The notes beneath the pieces were generated by a model. The model saw nothing but the letters and a program-made list of their open reading frames with translations. It was not told the DNA's origin and made no database searches. Made by a program: the position numbers and the translations under genes. A stretch of DNA of 64,000 bases from positions 682,043-746,042 of the forward strand of contig NW_008705567.1 in assembly GCF_000186865.1 (NCBI RefSeq). Reading direction: 5' to 3'. The stretch comes from Aureococcus anophagefferens. Taxonomy: Eukaryota; Sar; Pelagophyceae; Pelagomonadales; Pelagomonadaceae. Below, one piece after another: positions 1 to 9,019 of the stretch (positions are counted from its first letter, which is position 1; every line of letters begins with the position of its first letter).

Positions 1-2
1 AC

Positions 3-35
3 TACGGCCTGGAGAAGCTGGTCTGGCCGCCGTAA
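3..35 (+). CDS. 3' end of an upstream gene (partial)
   Basis: The first bases read as an open frame YGLEKLVWPP followed by TAA at 33-35, with codon use like the neighbouring genes. This is probably the C-terminal tail of a gene that begins outside the window. The fragment is too short to identify, and a chance frame cannot be excluded. Confidence 0.35.
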   Translation, partial: YGLEKLVWPP

Positions 36-79
36 GTATGTTGAAGATGTCATTGAAGTCTCGTTGAAGACCGCTCACC

Positions 80-179
80 GAGCTCGCCTATGTTGAGAGC
101 GTCTCTCGTGCTCGCCTCCACGATTGCCGCTCAAGGAGCTCGCTTATGTTGAGAGCGTCTCTCGTCCTCGCCTCCACGT
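80..179 (+). repeat. Imperfect tandem duplication over the GLO1 start region
   Basis: Bases 80-123 and 136-179 are nearly identical copies, 56 bp apart, with two or three substitutions. Each copy contains an ATG followed by codons for MLRASLVLAST. The offset of 56 is not a multiple of three, so the upstream ATG (90) is not in frame with the downstream one (146) that opens the glyoxalase. Confidence 0.85.
90..152 (+). promoter_or_regulatory. Upstream ORF made by the start-region duplication
   Basis: The ATG at 90 opens a 20-codon frame that begins with the same eleven residues as the glyoxalase leader and stops at TGA 150-152. It overlaps the real ATG at 146 in another frame. If the transcript starts upstream of 90, this uORF would compete for initiation and lower GLO1 translation. 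Whether it is transcribed is not visible here. Confidence 0.45.
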
Positions 180-880
180 TGCTGCGCTCGTCGCGCGCCT
201 TCACCGCTCGCCGCGCCGCGCCACAGATCACCGCTCGCCGCGCCGCGCCGACGCGGATGGCGTCCGCGCCGGCGCTCTTCGATCCGACGCCCTTCTATGC
301 GACGGCGCAGCCGCCGGAGACGAAGGACTTCATGATGCAGCAGGTCATGGTGCGCGTCAAGGACCCGGAGACGTCGTTGAAATTCTATTGCGAAGTCCTG
401 GGCTTCCGGCTCGTCATGTTCCGCGACTTCCCCCAGTGGGGGTTCTCCGTCTACTTCGTCGCGCACGGCCTCGCGGGCCCCGTGCCGGAGGACGAGGACG
501 CGCGCTGGCGGTACTGCATGACGACGCCCGGCTGCGTCGAGCTGACCTGGAACCACGGCTCCGAGGCCGCGGACGGCGCCGTCTACAACACGGGCAACAG
601 CGACGCGACGGGCTCCGGCGACGGCGGCAAGGTCAAGGGCGGCTTCGGCCACTTGGGAATTACCGTGCCCGACGTCTACGACGCCTGCGAGCGGTTCAAG
701 GCCCTCGGCGCGACCTTCTCGAAGACGCCGAACTCGGGCGGCATGAAGGGCCTCGCCTTCGTCAAGGACCCGGACGGCTACCTCATCGAGGTCCTGCCCC
801 AGGGGCCCATGCTCACGAAGCCCGTCGACTGCGACGGCGTCGCCGTCGACGGCGGCGAATACAAGGACAACTCGAAGTAA
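146..880 (+). CDS. GLO1: Glyoxalase I (lactoylglutathione lyase), organelle-targeted
   Basis: The 244-residue product matches the two-module glyoxalase I fold. After a leader of about 45 residues come QQVMVRVKDPETSLKFY and GFRLVMF, then the glutamate in CVELTWNHGSE, the second-half histidine in FGHLGITVPDV, and the final metal-ligand Glu in DPDGYLIEVLP. Glyoxalase I isomerises the hemithioacetal of methylglyoxal and glutathione to S-lactoylglutathione. The leader is hydrophobic, then Arg-rich (LLRSSRAFTARRA). This could be a mitochondrial presequence or a heterokont bipartite plastid leader with A|F at the junction. ATG 146 is chosen because the copy at 90 runs into a stop. No intron is needed. 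Confidence 0.93.
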   Translation: MLRASLVLASTLLRSSRAFTARRAAPQITARRAAPTRMASAPALFDPTPFYATAQPPETKDFMMQQVMVRVKDPETSLKFYCEVLGFRLVMFRDFPQWGFSVYFVAHGLAGPVPEDEDARWRYCMTTPGCVELTWNHGSEAADGAVYNTGNSDATGSGDGGKVKGGFGHLGITVPDVYDACERFKALGATFSKTPNSGGMKGLAFVKDPDGYLIEVLPQGPMLTKPVDCDGVAVDGGEYKDNSK

Positions 881-909
881 ACCGGCCGGAAAACCCGGAC
901 CTAGCGGGA

Positions 910-944
910 CGGGTATATACCGGCATATACCGTCGGTATACCCG
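910..944. repeat. Short inverted repeat in the GLO1 3' flank
   Basis: Arms CGGGTATA (910-917) and TATACCCG (937-944) flank a 19-bp loop that itself contains TATACCG-type repeats. It lies 30 bp after the GLO1 stop and could fold in the 3'UTR. Its function is unknown. Confidence 0.4.
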
Positions 945-1043
945 CGCATCCTCGGACGCCGCCGCCCCAAGTCAAGAATAACGACTGCGTCGTAGGGGTC
1001 CTCGAATGGGGCGAGCCTTCCGCGCGCGCGCGTCGCGCGGCGC

Positions 1044-1525
1044 TCAGCGGAGCGTGGTCCGGAGGCACCGCTGGAGCTCCCGGGACGGCATGCCGCCGCG
1101 CTGCGCGATGAAGCCCGCGATGGTCAGGTCCTCGTCCTTGGCCGTCGGCGCGGCCACGGGCTCGTCGTCGTCGTCCTTGGGCGCGAGGATGAGCATCTCG
1201 CGGCGGCGCCGGCTCTCGATCTCCCTGGACACGACGATGTCCGCGTGGGCCGCGTGCCAGGCCTCGAGCGAGTTGCCGTCGCGCTCCGCGATGCCGCCGC
1301 GGATGGGCTTGAAGAGCTCGTCGGAGAAGCTGTCGCCGAAGGACCGGCTCGGCGAACTCGACGTCGACCGGAACCTAGCCCCGACGGTTTGTTGGCGAGG
1401 TTCCCGGCCGAAAGCCCTCTCGAAAATCGGCGCGACGCGGGGTCGCGCTTCTGCACGGGCGAGAAGCAGCCGTCCACGGTCCGCGTCGTCGGGCGGCCGC
1501 AGCGGATGGGCGGGAGCGTGAGCAT
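1044..1525 (-). CDS. Small uncharacterised protein, two exons
   Basis: On the minus strand, exon 1 is 1525-1449 and exon 2 is 1374-1044, joined across a 74-nt GC-AG intron (1448-1375). This gives a 135-residue protein in one frame. Its middle part is SFSDELFKPIRGG and EIESRRRREMLI, with an acidic stretch PKDDDDEP before the C-terminus. No family is recognised. The splice choice rests on frame continuity and on the intron's resemblance to the short intron at 23480: both start GCGCG, share CGATTTTCGAGAG, and end ACCG...TAG. The reading frame passing straight through the intron is less convincing because its composition changes to Arg/Pro-rich. Confidence 0.55.
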
Positions 1526-1655
1526 GATGGCCCCAGATCGACGCTCCCGACAGACGGTCGTTATTGAAGTTCAATGAACCTACACCCTCCGCACGTTGAG
1601 CACCCGCGCCGCAGCCTGGCGGTCCCTCTACGCCCGCGGCCGCGCGCGCGCGGCC

Positions 1656-3836
1656 CTAGGCCTTCTCCTCGGCCTCCTTGGCCTTCTCCTGCTTGGCCTC
1701 CTCCGCGTCCTTCATGAGCGTCGAGAGGCGGTCCTTGAGCTTGCGCTTCTCGTGGAGGAGCCCGTGGGCCTGGGCCCACATCTTGCCGACGAGGTGGTAG
1801 AGCTGGCGCACGGCGAGGGTCTCGATGTCCGGCTGGGGGTCGACGCGCGGCCCCGGGTCCGCGTCGAGGAGGATCTGGTCGTGCTCGGACACGCCCGTCG
1901 TCGGCTGCTCCTGCGCGAGGATCTCGTTCTCGTTGAGGAGGACGTGCGGCGACGTGCACTTCGTGGTCACGTAGCACGCGCCGCCCTTCCTCGGCGGCTT
2001 GAAGGTCATGGGGATGATGCAGTAGCGGCCCTCGGGCAGCTTCAGGGCCATCGTGATCTCCTTGCGCTTCAGAAAGTCTTTGGTAACCCCCCGCACCGCG
2101 TCCGTGAGGATCGTCGCGACCTTCTTCACGTCGCCCTTGTCGTCGCCGTAGTCATACTCGACGACCGCTAAACCCAGCGATTCCAAGTCGCCGTCCAGGT
2201 CCCCCTGGGACAGCGTGATCACCAAATCTGCGGCGTTCGGCAGCTCGAGGAAGAACTGCGGGTTCGCGACCCACGAGTTCATGTTGAAGCAGCCGCCCTC
2301 GGGCGCCGCGGGGAACTGGGCGCCGCGGCGCTGCGTGTTCCAGACCGCCGGGTCGTAGGTCTTCACGCTAAAGGCCTCGTGGAACGTCGCCGCGAACTCG
2401 TCGAGTTCGAGCCAGAACCCGAGCTCGTCGTTCGGCTCGTAGGCGCAGTCCTCGACGACCTGGGGGTGCTTGGCCCAGTGGGGGCTGCCGCGGGTCCACT
2501 TGCCCTTGGGCAGCCCCTCGACCCAGGGGTCGATGAGCTTGACCATCTTCGACCCGCCGCGGCCGCCGGCCTCCAAAATCTTCACGACGCCGTACGCGTG
2601 GCCCGCCAGGAGCCCGCAGGGCGGCCGGCGCCGCAGCCCGGGCTTCCAGTCGACCTGGACGCCGAGCATGCCCGCCTCGAGCAGCTCCTTGAGCGTCGCC
2701 CAGAGCTTCTCCAACTCGAGGCCTCTTAAATCGACGACCGTCGACGTGCCGCCCGTGAGCGTCGCGAGCGCGTCGCGCGTCGACCCGGCCTTGAGCGTCT
2801 CGTAGACGCCGTGGTGCTTCGCGAAGGCCTTCTGGAGCAGCAGCAGCCAGAGCTCGCAGGGGTCGTCGGTCCGCGCGAAGCAGGGCCGGCGGTTCGGGTC
2901 CACGGGCACGCGGTCGTCGACGTAGACGACCGTCGCGCAGCCGTCGCGGTAGAACTGCAACGCGAAGCGCCCCTCCGGGTCCTCCTGGCCCGTCTGCACG
3001 AAGAGCTTCCGCAGCTTCTTCGGGTTCGTCAGCAGCACGGCGACGGCCGAGAGGAACCAGACGTCCGACAAACCGCCCTGGACCAGCTTGCCGACCTCGG
3101 CCTCGTCCTTGAAGAGCTTGGGCGTGGCGATCATGAAGTCCTCGGGCCGCATGAGCTGCAGCGACACGCCCGGCGACGGCAGGCCCACGGGCGGCTTCGC
3201 GTCGTCGTCGTAGAAGAAGACCGTCGGATCCTCCCACTTGCAGCCGTCCGCGATCAGCACCTGGGAGCTCGCCTGGTCGAAGTACTCGAGGAAGTGGCGG
3301 ATCGCCGGGTCCGTGAACACGAAGCGGTCGAACTCCGTCTTCGTGAGGTCGCTGTCCGTCGACCGCGCGGCCTTGGTGAACGCCCACCGCGTCACCTCCT
3401 CGAGCTGCGCGATGCGCGGCGGCTTCACCGTGTCGTCCATCTTGCCGCAGCCCGCGGCGACGGTGCGGAAGAAGATGGTCAGCTCGTCGATGGTCAGCTC
3501 GCCGGACAAGTTGAAGTCGAAGAGGCCGTGGAGCGTGTCGACCTTGCGCTTGATCGGCATCGACGACAGCACGATAACCGCGGACATGACCTCGAAGGCG
3601 TCGACCAAACCGTTCTTGTCCGTGTCGAAGACCTCGTGGAAGATGGGCAGCGCCTCCTCCTCGTCGAGCTTGAGGAGCACGACGAAGTGCTTCGGCCCCA
3701 GGGCCAGGCGCCCGCCGAGGTCGTGGACGTGGGCCAGCTGCATCTTCTCGACGCGCTTGTCGTCCCAGGCCGTGAACCGCCGCAGCCGCTCGTCGACGAC
3801 GGACCGCCCCGTGAGCGTACTCGACCGCACGCCCAT
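1656..3836 (-). CDS. Calpain-like EF-hand protein lacking the catalytic Cys and Asn
   Basis: The 726-residue protein starts MGVRSSTLTG (ATG 3836; an in-frame ATG lies at 3926). An N-terminal EF-hand pair has the canonical loop DTDKNGLVDAFE and a second loop DFNLSGELTIDE. A calpain-type C2 peptidase domain follows. The active-site stretch reads QGGLSDVWFLSA, so the position normally Cys (GDCWFL) is Val259. The His is kept (GHAYGVV, His413). The usual Asn of the NPW motif is Asp436 (IDPWVEG). Spacing of the three sites matches active calpains, so the fold is probably intact but proteolysis should be lost. A C2-like/calpain III region (about 500-640) and a charged C-terminal coiled coil rich in E/K/A follow. 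It probably acts as a Ca2+-responsive pseudoprotease. Confidence 0.88.
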   Translation of the reverse strand: MGVRSSTLTGRSVVDERLRRFTAWDDKRVEKMQLAHVHDLGGRLALGPKHFVVLLKLDEEEALPIFHEVFDTDKNGLVDAFEVMSAVIVLSSMPIKRKVDTLHGLFDFNLSGELTIDELTIFFRTVAAGCGKMDDTVKPPRIAQLEEVTRWAFTKAARSTDSDLTKTEFDRFVFTDPAIRHFLEYFDQASSQVLIADGCKWEDPTVFFYDDDAKPPVGLPSPGVSLQLMRPEDFMIATPKLFKDEAEVGKLVQGGLSDVWFLSAVAVLLTNPKKLRKLFVQTGQEDPEGRFALQFYRDGCATVVYVDDRVPVDPNRRPCFARTDDPCELWLLLLQKAFAKHHGVYETLKAGSTRDALATLTGGTSTVVDLRGLELEKLWATLKELLEAGMLGVQVDWKPGLRRRPPCGLLAGHAYGVVKILEAGGRGGSKMVKLIDPWVEGLPKGKWTRGSPHWAKHPQVVEDCAYEPNDELGFWLELDEFAATFHEAFSVKTYDPAVWNTQRRGAQFPAAPEGGCFNMNSWVANPQFFLELPNAADLVITLSQGDLDGDLESLGLAVVEYDYGDDKGDVKKVATILTDAVRGVTKDFLKRKEITMALKLPEGRYCIIPMTFKPPRKGGACYVTTKCTSPHVLLNENEILAQEQPTTGVSEHDQILLDADPGPRVDPQPDIETLAVRQLYHLVGKMWAQAHGLLHEKRKLKDRLSTLMKDAEEAKQEKAKEAEEKA

Positions 3837-4018
3837 GGCGGCTGATTGGGCTGCCGCGCGCGCAAAGCCGACAGGCAGCCAAAAAGGTGCGAGCGGCGTT
3901 GCTTGCGAGAGTTTGGAGGCCTGCAAGCTTGAAGGTCGACGGAGCCGCCCGCCCGGGAGCCTGCCGGGGTAGTGCCGTACGAATTACGCCGCGGCGGCGC
4001 CGGGCGCGCCCCCGCCGT

Positions 4019-6093
4019 TCAGTTGAAGCCGCGGATGAGGCTCGCCTCCGTGGCGGAGATCTTGCCGTAGCGGTCCTTGCTGTAGACGTGCGTGTGGCGC
4101 GCGAGGAGGTCGCCGTTGGGCGCGACGTCGCGCATGGCCTCGGCGTAGTCGGCGACGTGGCGCTGGAGCTCGCGGTCCGTCGCCGGCGGCTCGCAGGCGC
4201 CCGGCGGCGCTACGTTGGAAAAGTCCGACGTCTTCGGCGCGACGCGGAGCCGCGCGAAGAGGCCGTAGCCGTCGCGGAGCCCGAGCGTCAGTGGCCGGAA
4301 GGTGCGGTCCTCCTCGTGGGACCGGTCGTCGAAGCAGCCCCCCGACGTGGGCCGCTCCTTCTCGAAGCGCGGCGCGACGGCCGGGTGCAGCTTCGGCCGG
4401 AACGCGGACGCCCGGAACACGAACGTCGACGCGTCCCAGAATTTGAAGAAGTCGTCCATGTCGTCGGCGGCCTTCGGGAGGCCCGTGGCGGCGTCGAGCT
4501 TCGCGCCGTCCTGCGCCGACGTCTCGCGCGCCCAGTGCACGGCGTGGGCGTCGCAGTAGGCGACGTAGCGGTCGTGGAGGCAGGCCATCTCCGCGCGCGT
4601 CCGCTCGAGCGCGGACACCATGGCCGAGACGTACTCCGAGGCGTAGACGCGCGTCGCGCAGTCGTAGAAGGCCACGTACTCGCCCGTGCACAGCGCGACG
4701 AGCGAATTCCGGAGCTCGCCGTTCGACAGGTGCTCGTTCCAGTGCTGGCGGACGTAGCGGAAGCCCGCGCCGACGTTGCCTGGGCAGCAAAAGAGTGATT
4801 CAACGTCGCTTCAACGTGAGTTTTCCGCGCGCGCGCGTTCCGGAAAAAGCATCCACGCTTCGAGACCGTTCCGAGAGATGATCGCTCGTCCAAAAACCAG
4901 CCAAAACGAGTGGAAAACGGCCGAGATAGGAGCCTAAGTTGGGAATGTCGCTCTCTTTTGCTGCCCTGGACGTTGCCCTTGCCCGTCGCGCGGTGCAGGC
5001 GCCGCATGAGGTGGGGCCCCAGGTCCTGCTCCTCGTGCTTCTTGTTGTTGATGTCCGCGTGGTCGTACTGCACGTCGTAGTTGTCGGACATGAAGCGCCG
5101 CTTGAGTACGGTCGCGGGGTACCACTTCGTCTCGCTCTTCCAGCGGCACTCGACGCGGTCGCCCTTCTCGAACTCCTCGGCGGGCTCGAGGCGCAGGCCC
5201 TCGGCGAAGAAGGGGCTCGACGTCTCCTTGCCCGGCGTGACGTCCAACACCACCAGCTCCTTGTCGACGTAGTCGCAGTCCAGGAACGCGCGGTAGAGGC
5301 GCCGGTGGTGGCGCCGCTCGCCCTTGCGCGTCGCCACGCAGATGGACACGCGGCCGGGGACGCGCTCCAGCGCCGACGCCGTGCCGCCGCGCTTCTCGAC
5401 GAACGTCAGCAGCCGCGCGAGCCGCGCGGCCGTCTTCGCGGGGATCAACGCGTCGGCGCCGTCGGGCGCCTCGACGCGCCAGGGCGGCCCGCGGCCCGAC
5501 GCGGCGACGCCCGCGCCCGGGTCCGGCCGCGGGCCGACGGCGACGGCGCAGTGGGCGTGGCGCTTCGCCGCGCACGCGTCCAGGACTCTTCCGTTGACCT
5601 GTTGTTGGGCCACGCGGAGCGCCTCGTAGTGGAGCGGCGCCAGCTCCTTGCGCGTCATGCGCTTCGCGTGGTCCCGCGGGCCGTCGTCCCAGTCGTGGTC
5701 CACGCAGACGCGCGCGGCCGCGCCGACGTGGTCCGGCACGACGATCGGCTTGGGCTTCTCCATGATTGCCTGGTGGTCGTTCCACGTGATGCCGTCGTTG
5801 CGCTTCGGCTCCAACGCCAAAGCGCTGAAGGGGCCCTCGGGCGCCGGCGCCACGGGCGGCGCGTAGGCCTTGAGGTCGCCGCGCGCGGGCTCCGGGGCCG
5901 GCCGCTCCGGCGCTTCGCCGGCCGCCAACGCGAGGAACTTCGTGGAGATCCAGCCCTGGCGCGCGCCCTTGACCGTGCAGATCTCGGACCGCGCCGTGCC
6001 GTCGAGGGCGTGGCTGTGCTGGAGCACCTGGACCTCGTCGCCCTTGGCGAGCTCGCCCATCTTCGCCGAGTCCATCTCGATGAACTTGCGCAT
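4019..6093 (-). CDS. GT2-like glycosyltransferase with inserted Tudor/SH3-like domain
   Basis: Two exons, 6093-4977 and 4779-4019, are joined across an introner-derived GC-AG intron to give 625 residues. An SH3-like N-terminus (KGDEVQVLQHSHALDG) precedes a region like the start of family-2 glycosyltransferases (RVSICVATRKGERRHHRRLY, then KELVVLDVTPG). A Tudor-like module follows (FEKGDRVECRWKSETKWYPA). The GT-A fold then appears to resume after the intron (FRYVRQHWNEHLSNGELRN, then TGEYVAFYDC). The position where GT2 enzymes carry the metal-binding DxD reads YDCATRVYA, so catalysis is doubtful. Residues 550-625 have no recognised domain. The true start may lie further upstream, since the frame is open before 6093. 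Confidence 0.6.
4780..4968 (+). mobile_element. Introner copy 1 (reverse orientation, acts as intron)
   Basis: This 189-bp copy has perfect terminal inverted repeats (GGGCAGCAAAAGAG and its complement). It is flanked by 8-bp direct repeats GACGTTGC at 4772-4779 and 4969-4976. The host gene is on the minus strand, so the element body is reversed relative to transcription. The predicted intron is 4976-4780 (197 nt). It begins with GC of the upstream target duplication and ends with CAG at the element end. Splicing restores GKGNVGAGF. The body has a 3-4-bp deletion compared with the other copies. Confidence 0.92.
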
Positions 6094-6354
6094 GCGCGCG
6101 CCGTTCTTGCCGCCGATGACGGCGCGGGAGCCCGGCGCCTACGAGCACGGATCAAGGGCGCGCGTTGGAGCGGGGAAGGACGCACGATGTCGGAGGCGAG
6201 CATGACCATGTCGATCGACCTCGTAGGGGACCGCGCGGGTGGTGCTCGATCGAAGGGCAGCCCCTAAAAGTTCACCCAAATCTTCAATCACCATGGTCCC
6301 GCCGCACCTGCGCCATCTCTCAAGGTTGCGGCCTCTCGCAGCCCGCTCTCCACG

Positions 6355-7056
6355 ATGCCGCGCCTCTTCCTCCACTACTACGAGGGCGACGACGAGGCGA
6401 AGCACCTGTCGCTGCTCGTCGACGTGCCCGAGGACCAGCTGGAGAAGCCCGCGTCGACGCTGCGGCCCCTCTTCGCCCGCCTCTACGAGCGGTCGCGCGG
6501 CGAGCGGCCGGCGCGCGCGGGCATGCTCAAGGTCTACGACGGCGAGCGCGGCGAGGCGACGCAGAAGCTCGGCGCCTTCGCCGACGGGTCCCACGTCTTC
6601 CTCGCGCGGCCGCCGCCCGCGGCGCGCGCGGCGCCGCTGCCGCCGCCGCCGCCGCCGCCGCCGCGGCCCGAGGGCGAGAAGAGCCGCAACGACACGACGG
6701 TCTACTACGACTCGAGCGACGACGACGACGACGCGACGCCCTGGACCAAGTGGGAGAACCGGCGCTTCGGCGACAAGCGCATCATCAACGGCGCGCTGCT
6801 CCGCGACGACGGCAGCCGCGAGGTCGGCCGCTGGCTCAACGACAACCGCTTCGTCGCCAAGATCCCGCCGGGCCGCATGAACAACCAGGTCGACGGCATG
6901 TGGGTCGCCGTCTTCACGCCCGAGGGCGCCGGCACGGCCTTCCACCGCGGCGTGACCCACGGCGACGTCGACGTCCTCGCGTGGCGGCCGGGCCTCTTCG
7001 AGTACTTCGTCGCCGACGGCGAGGCGCCGCGGGCCCCGGCCTACATCCAGCAGTAA
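6355..7056 (+). CDS. Uncharacterised protein with Pro-rich and acidic linker
   Basis: A 233-residue protein starting MPRLFLHYYEGDDEAKHLSL. Residues 1-85 look like a compact alpha/beta module, perhaps ubiquitin-like. A polyproline run and an acidic run (SSDDDDDATP) follow. The conserved-looking C-terminal half contains WTKWENRRFGDKRIINGALL and GRWLNDNRFVAKIPPGRM. I do not recognise the family. It converges with PDCD2: the stops are only 7 bp apart, with a short T run between them. Confidence 0.75.
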   Translation: MPRLFLHYYEGDDEAKHLSLLVDVPEDQLEKPASTLRPLFARLYERSRGERPARAGMLKVYDGERGEATQKLGAFADGSHVFLARPPPAARAAPLPPPPPPPPRPEGEKSRNDTTVYYDSSDDDDDATPWTKWENRRFGDKRIINGALLRDDGSREVGRWLNDNRFVAKIPPGRMNNQVDGMWVAVFTPEGAGTAFHRGVTHGDVDVLAWRPGLFEYFVADGEAPRAPAYIQQ

Positions 7057-7063
7057 CATTTTT

Positions 7064-8113
7064 CTAGTTGTCCCGGAGGTCCTGGAGGCCCGGCGCGGGC
7101 TCCACGAAAACGACCTCCGCGTCCGACGCGGCGCACGAGTCCGCGCAGGAGAAGATCGCGACGCAGCGGAAGTCGAGGTCGTCGGACCGGAGCGTCGCGA
7201 TGAGCGTCGGCAGGAGCTGGACCTCGAAGCGCCGCGGCGCGCCGCAGGCGCAGGCCCGCGCGGACGCCGGCGCGGCCGCCGCGGGCCAGAGAGGAGCGCC
7301 GCCGTAGTCGTAGCGCGCGACCTGGTTCGGTTTGCGCGCGAGCCGGTGGTTGAAGCGCAGCTGCGCGACGTCGTCGGACGGCGCGGCCTCGTAGGCGTCG
7401 TCGGACGGCGCCGCGGCGGCGGCGGCCGCGCCGCCGCCGCCGACGGCCGCGCGCACCGCGGCCCTCGCCGCGTCGTCGTCGCCGCCGCCGTCGAGGTACG
7501 CGGCCGCGCGGCGCAGCATGGCCGCGTCGTCGCCGCCCGCGGCGCCGTCGTCGTCGTCGTCCGAGTCCACGGGCGCGGCGGCGCCCCCGGGCTCGTCGAC
7601 CCACGCGAGCGCGCGCCGCGGGAACGACGCCGCGGCCGGCGCCGCCTCCGGCGCGGCCTCGGGAGCCGCGGCGGCCTTCGCGGGCGGCGGCGGCGCCGCC
7701 GGCGCGGCGGGCCCGGCCTCATGCTGCCGCAGGAGCGCCTCGAGGTCCACGTCGTCGTCGTCGTCGTCGACGCCCCAGTCGTCCGCGGACGCCCACCGCG
7801 CCGGCTCGGCGGGCGGCGGCGGCGGCGCCGCGGGCGCCGCGGCCGTCGTTTCCGCGCGTTCCTGCGTGCGCCGCACGGCCCAGGCGCGGCCGTCCCGCGA
7901 GCAGCGCGCGCAGCCGAAGACGTGCAGCGCGCGCGAAACGTGCACGGGCGCGTAGAGCTGCGCGATGAGCGGCAGGGCGTCGCCGCAGACGCCGCAGCGC
8001 GGCGCCGGTCGCGCGACGCCGTCGAGGTAGTGCGGCGCGCCGCCGAGGAACGACTGCTGCGCCAACGTCGCGCCGCCGTCGTGCCAGCCGGGGACGGCCA
8101 GCGCGACGGCCAT
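7064..8113 (-). CDS. PDCD2: PDCD2-family protein (programmed cell death 2)
   Basis: The 349-residue protein has the PDCD2 N-terminal zinc-binding signature (CGVCGDALPLIAQLYAP followed by FGCARCSRDGRAW). Its C-terminal PDCD2_C domain has CACGAPRRFEVQLLPTL and IFSCADSC. PDCD2 proteins act as chaperones for ribosomal protein uS5/RPS2 in 40S assembly. The middle (about 100-230) is a long Ala/Pro/Asp low-complexity linker. The length is close to the family's usual 340-360 residues. ATG 8113 is preferred because MAVALAVPGWHDGG matches the family start. It is divergent from the phosphatase gene, with 116 bp between the ATGs. Confidence 0.88.
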   Translation of the reverse strand: MAVALAVPGWHDGGATLAQQSFLGGAPHYLDGVARPAPRCGVCGDALPLIAQLYAPVHVSRALHVFGCARCSRDGRAWAVRRTQERAETTAAAPAAPPPPPAEPARWASADDWGVDDDDDDVDLEALLRQHEAGPAAPAAPPPPAKAAAAPEAAPEAAPAAASFPRRALAWVDEPGGAAAPVDSDDDDDGAAGGDDAAMLRRAAAYLDGGGDDDAARAAVRAAVGGGGAAAAAAAPSDDAYEAAPSDDVAQLRFNHRLARKPNQVARYDYGGAPLWPAAAAPASARACACGAPRRFEVQLLPTLIATLRSDDLDFRCVAIFSCADSCAASDAEVVFVEPAPGLQDLRDN

Positions 8114-8229
8114 CGCCTCGTGCAACTTCGTTCTTGAAGATGTCAAGCAGTCGCCATTTTTTGTGGCAGCGGAGCCCTCTCCGCCACTCCCGTCGTCCGC
8201 CGCGCATCCATCACCCGTCGCTAACGACG
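8114..8229. promoter_or_regulatory. Shared divergent promoter of PDCD2 and the phosphatase
   Basis: Only 116 bp separate the two divergent start codons, so both promoters must lie here or extend into the coding regions. It is less GC-rich than its surroundings at 8130-8165. No TATA box stands out. Confidence 0.4.
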
Positions 8230-8919
8230 ATGGGCTACACATCCTTCGAAGATTTCAGAACCGTGACCTCCTGGGTGCGCCCCGCCCGGGGCCACGGCTG
8301 CAAGCCCGTGGAGATCCTGCCCGGCCTCTGGACGGCCCACTACCACGACATCGACAGCAAGGAAAAACTAAAAGCCGCGACCAAGGGCGCGCCCATCACG
8401 CTCGTCGTCAACAGCGCGCTCTGCCAGTGCGAGGCGCGCACCGGGTTCTGGGGCCCGGACGTCCAAGTGATGGAAATACCCCTCGAGGACGATCCCGACG
8501 AGCGGAAGGCGTTCGACCAGGGCAAGCCGACGACGAGCGCGTGCCGCGACCCCGACGTGCCGCTGGAGAAGCGCTGCTCCGGCGACGCGAAGCAGTACTT
8601 CGACGCCGTCAACAAGGCCGTGGCCGCGGCGCTCGCGCGCGGCGACCACGTGCTCGTCCACTGCCACGCGTCGCTGAGCCGATCCGCGGCGTTCATCCTG
8701 GCCTACCTCATGCAGAAGAAGGGCATGACGCTCCTCGAGGCGGCCAGGTGCATGAAGGCCAACTGGGACGCGACGTGGCCCAACGACCGCTTCGTCTTCC
8801 AGCTCATGGAGTACGAGCGCGACCTCGCCGCGCCGTCGCCGGCGGCCGCCGGCGCGGCCGTCTTCGCGGCGGGCCTGGCCCTCGGCGCGGCCCTCGCGAC
8901 GCTGCGCCTCCGGAAGTAG
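8230..8919 (+). CDS. Dual-specificity phosphatase with C-terminal membrane anchor
   Basis: The 229-residue protein has the cysteine-phosphatase signature in VHCHASLSRSAAFILAYLM: the catalytic Cys145 and Arg151 of CX5R, followed by the usual Ser. A plausible general acid lies in the loop around residues 95-115. Residues 203-225 (AAGAAVFAAGLALGAALATL) form a hydrophobic helix followed by RLRK, suggesting a tail anchor facing the cytosol. ATG 8230 (MGYTSFEDF) follows an in-frame stretch of low-quality sequence. The substrate, phosphoprotein or phosphoinositide, is not evident. Confidence 0.88.
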   Translation: MGYTSFEDFRTVTSWVRPARGHGCKPVEILPGLWTAHYHDIDSKEKLKAATKGAPITLVVNSALCQCEARTGFWGPDVQVMEIPLEDDPDERKAFDQGKPTTSACRDPDVPLEKRCSGDAKQYFDAVNKAVAAALARGDHVLVHCHASLSRSAAFILAYLMQKKGMTLLEAARCMKANWDATWPNDRFVFQLMEYERDLAAPSPAAAGAAVFAAGLALGAALATLRLRK

Positions 8920-9019
8920 CCGGGTTCGCGGGGAGATGGAGCGTAACACTGATGTGCGCCGGGACGCGCGGCAACTTGGACAGCAATATCAAAGTCGAGT
9001 TCACGAATCGACGCCGCTC

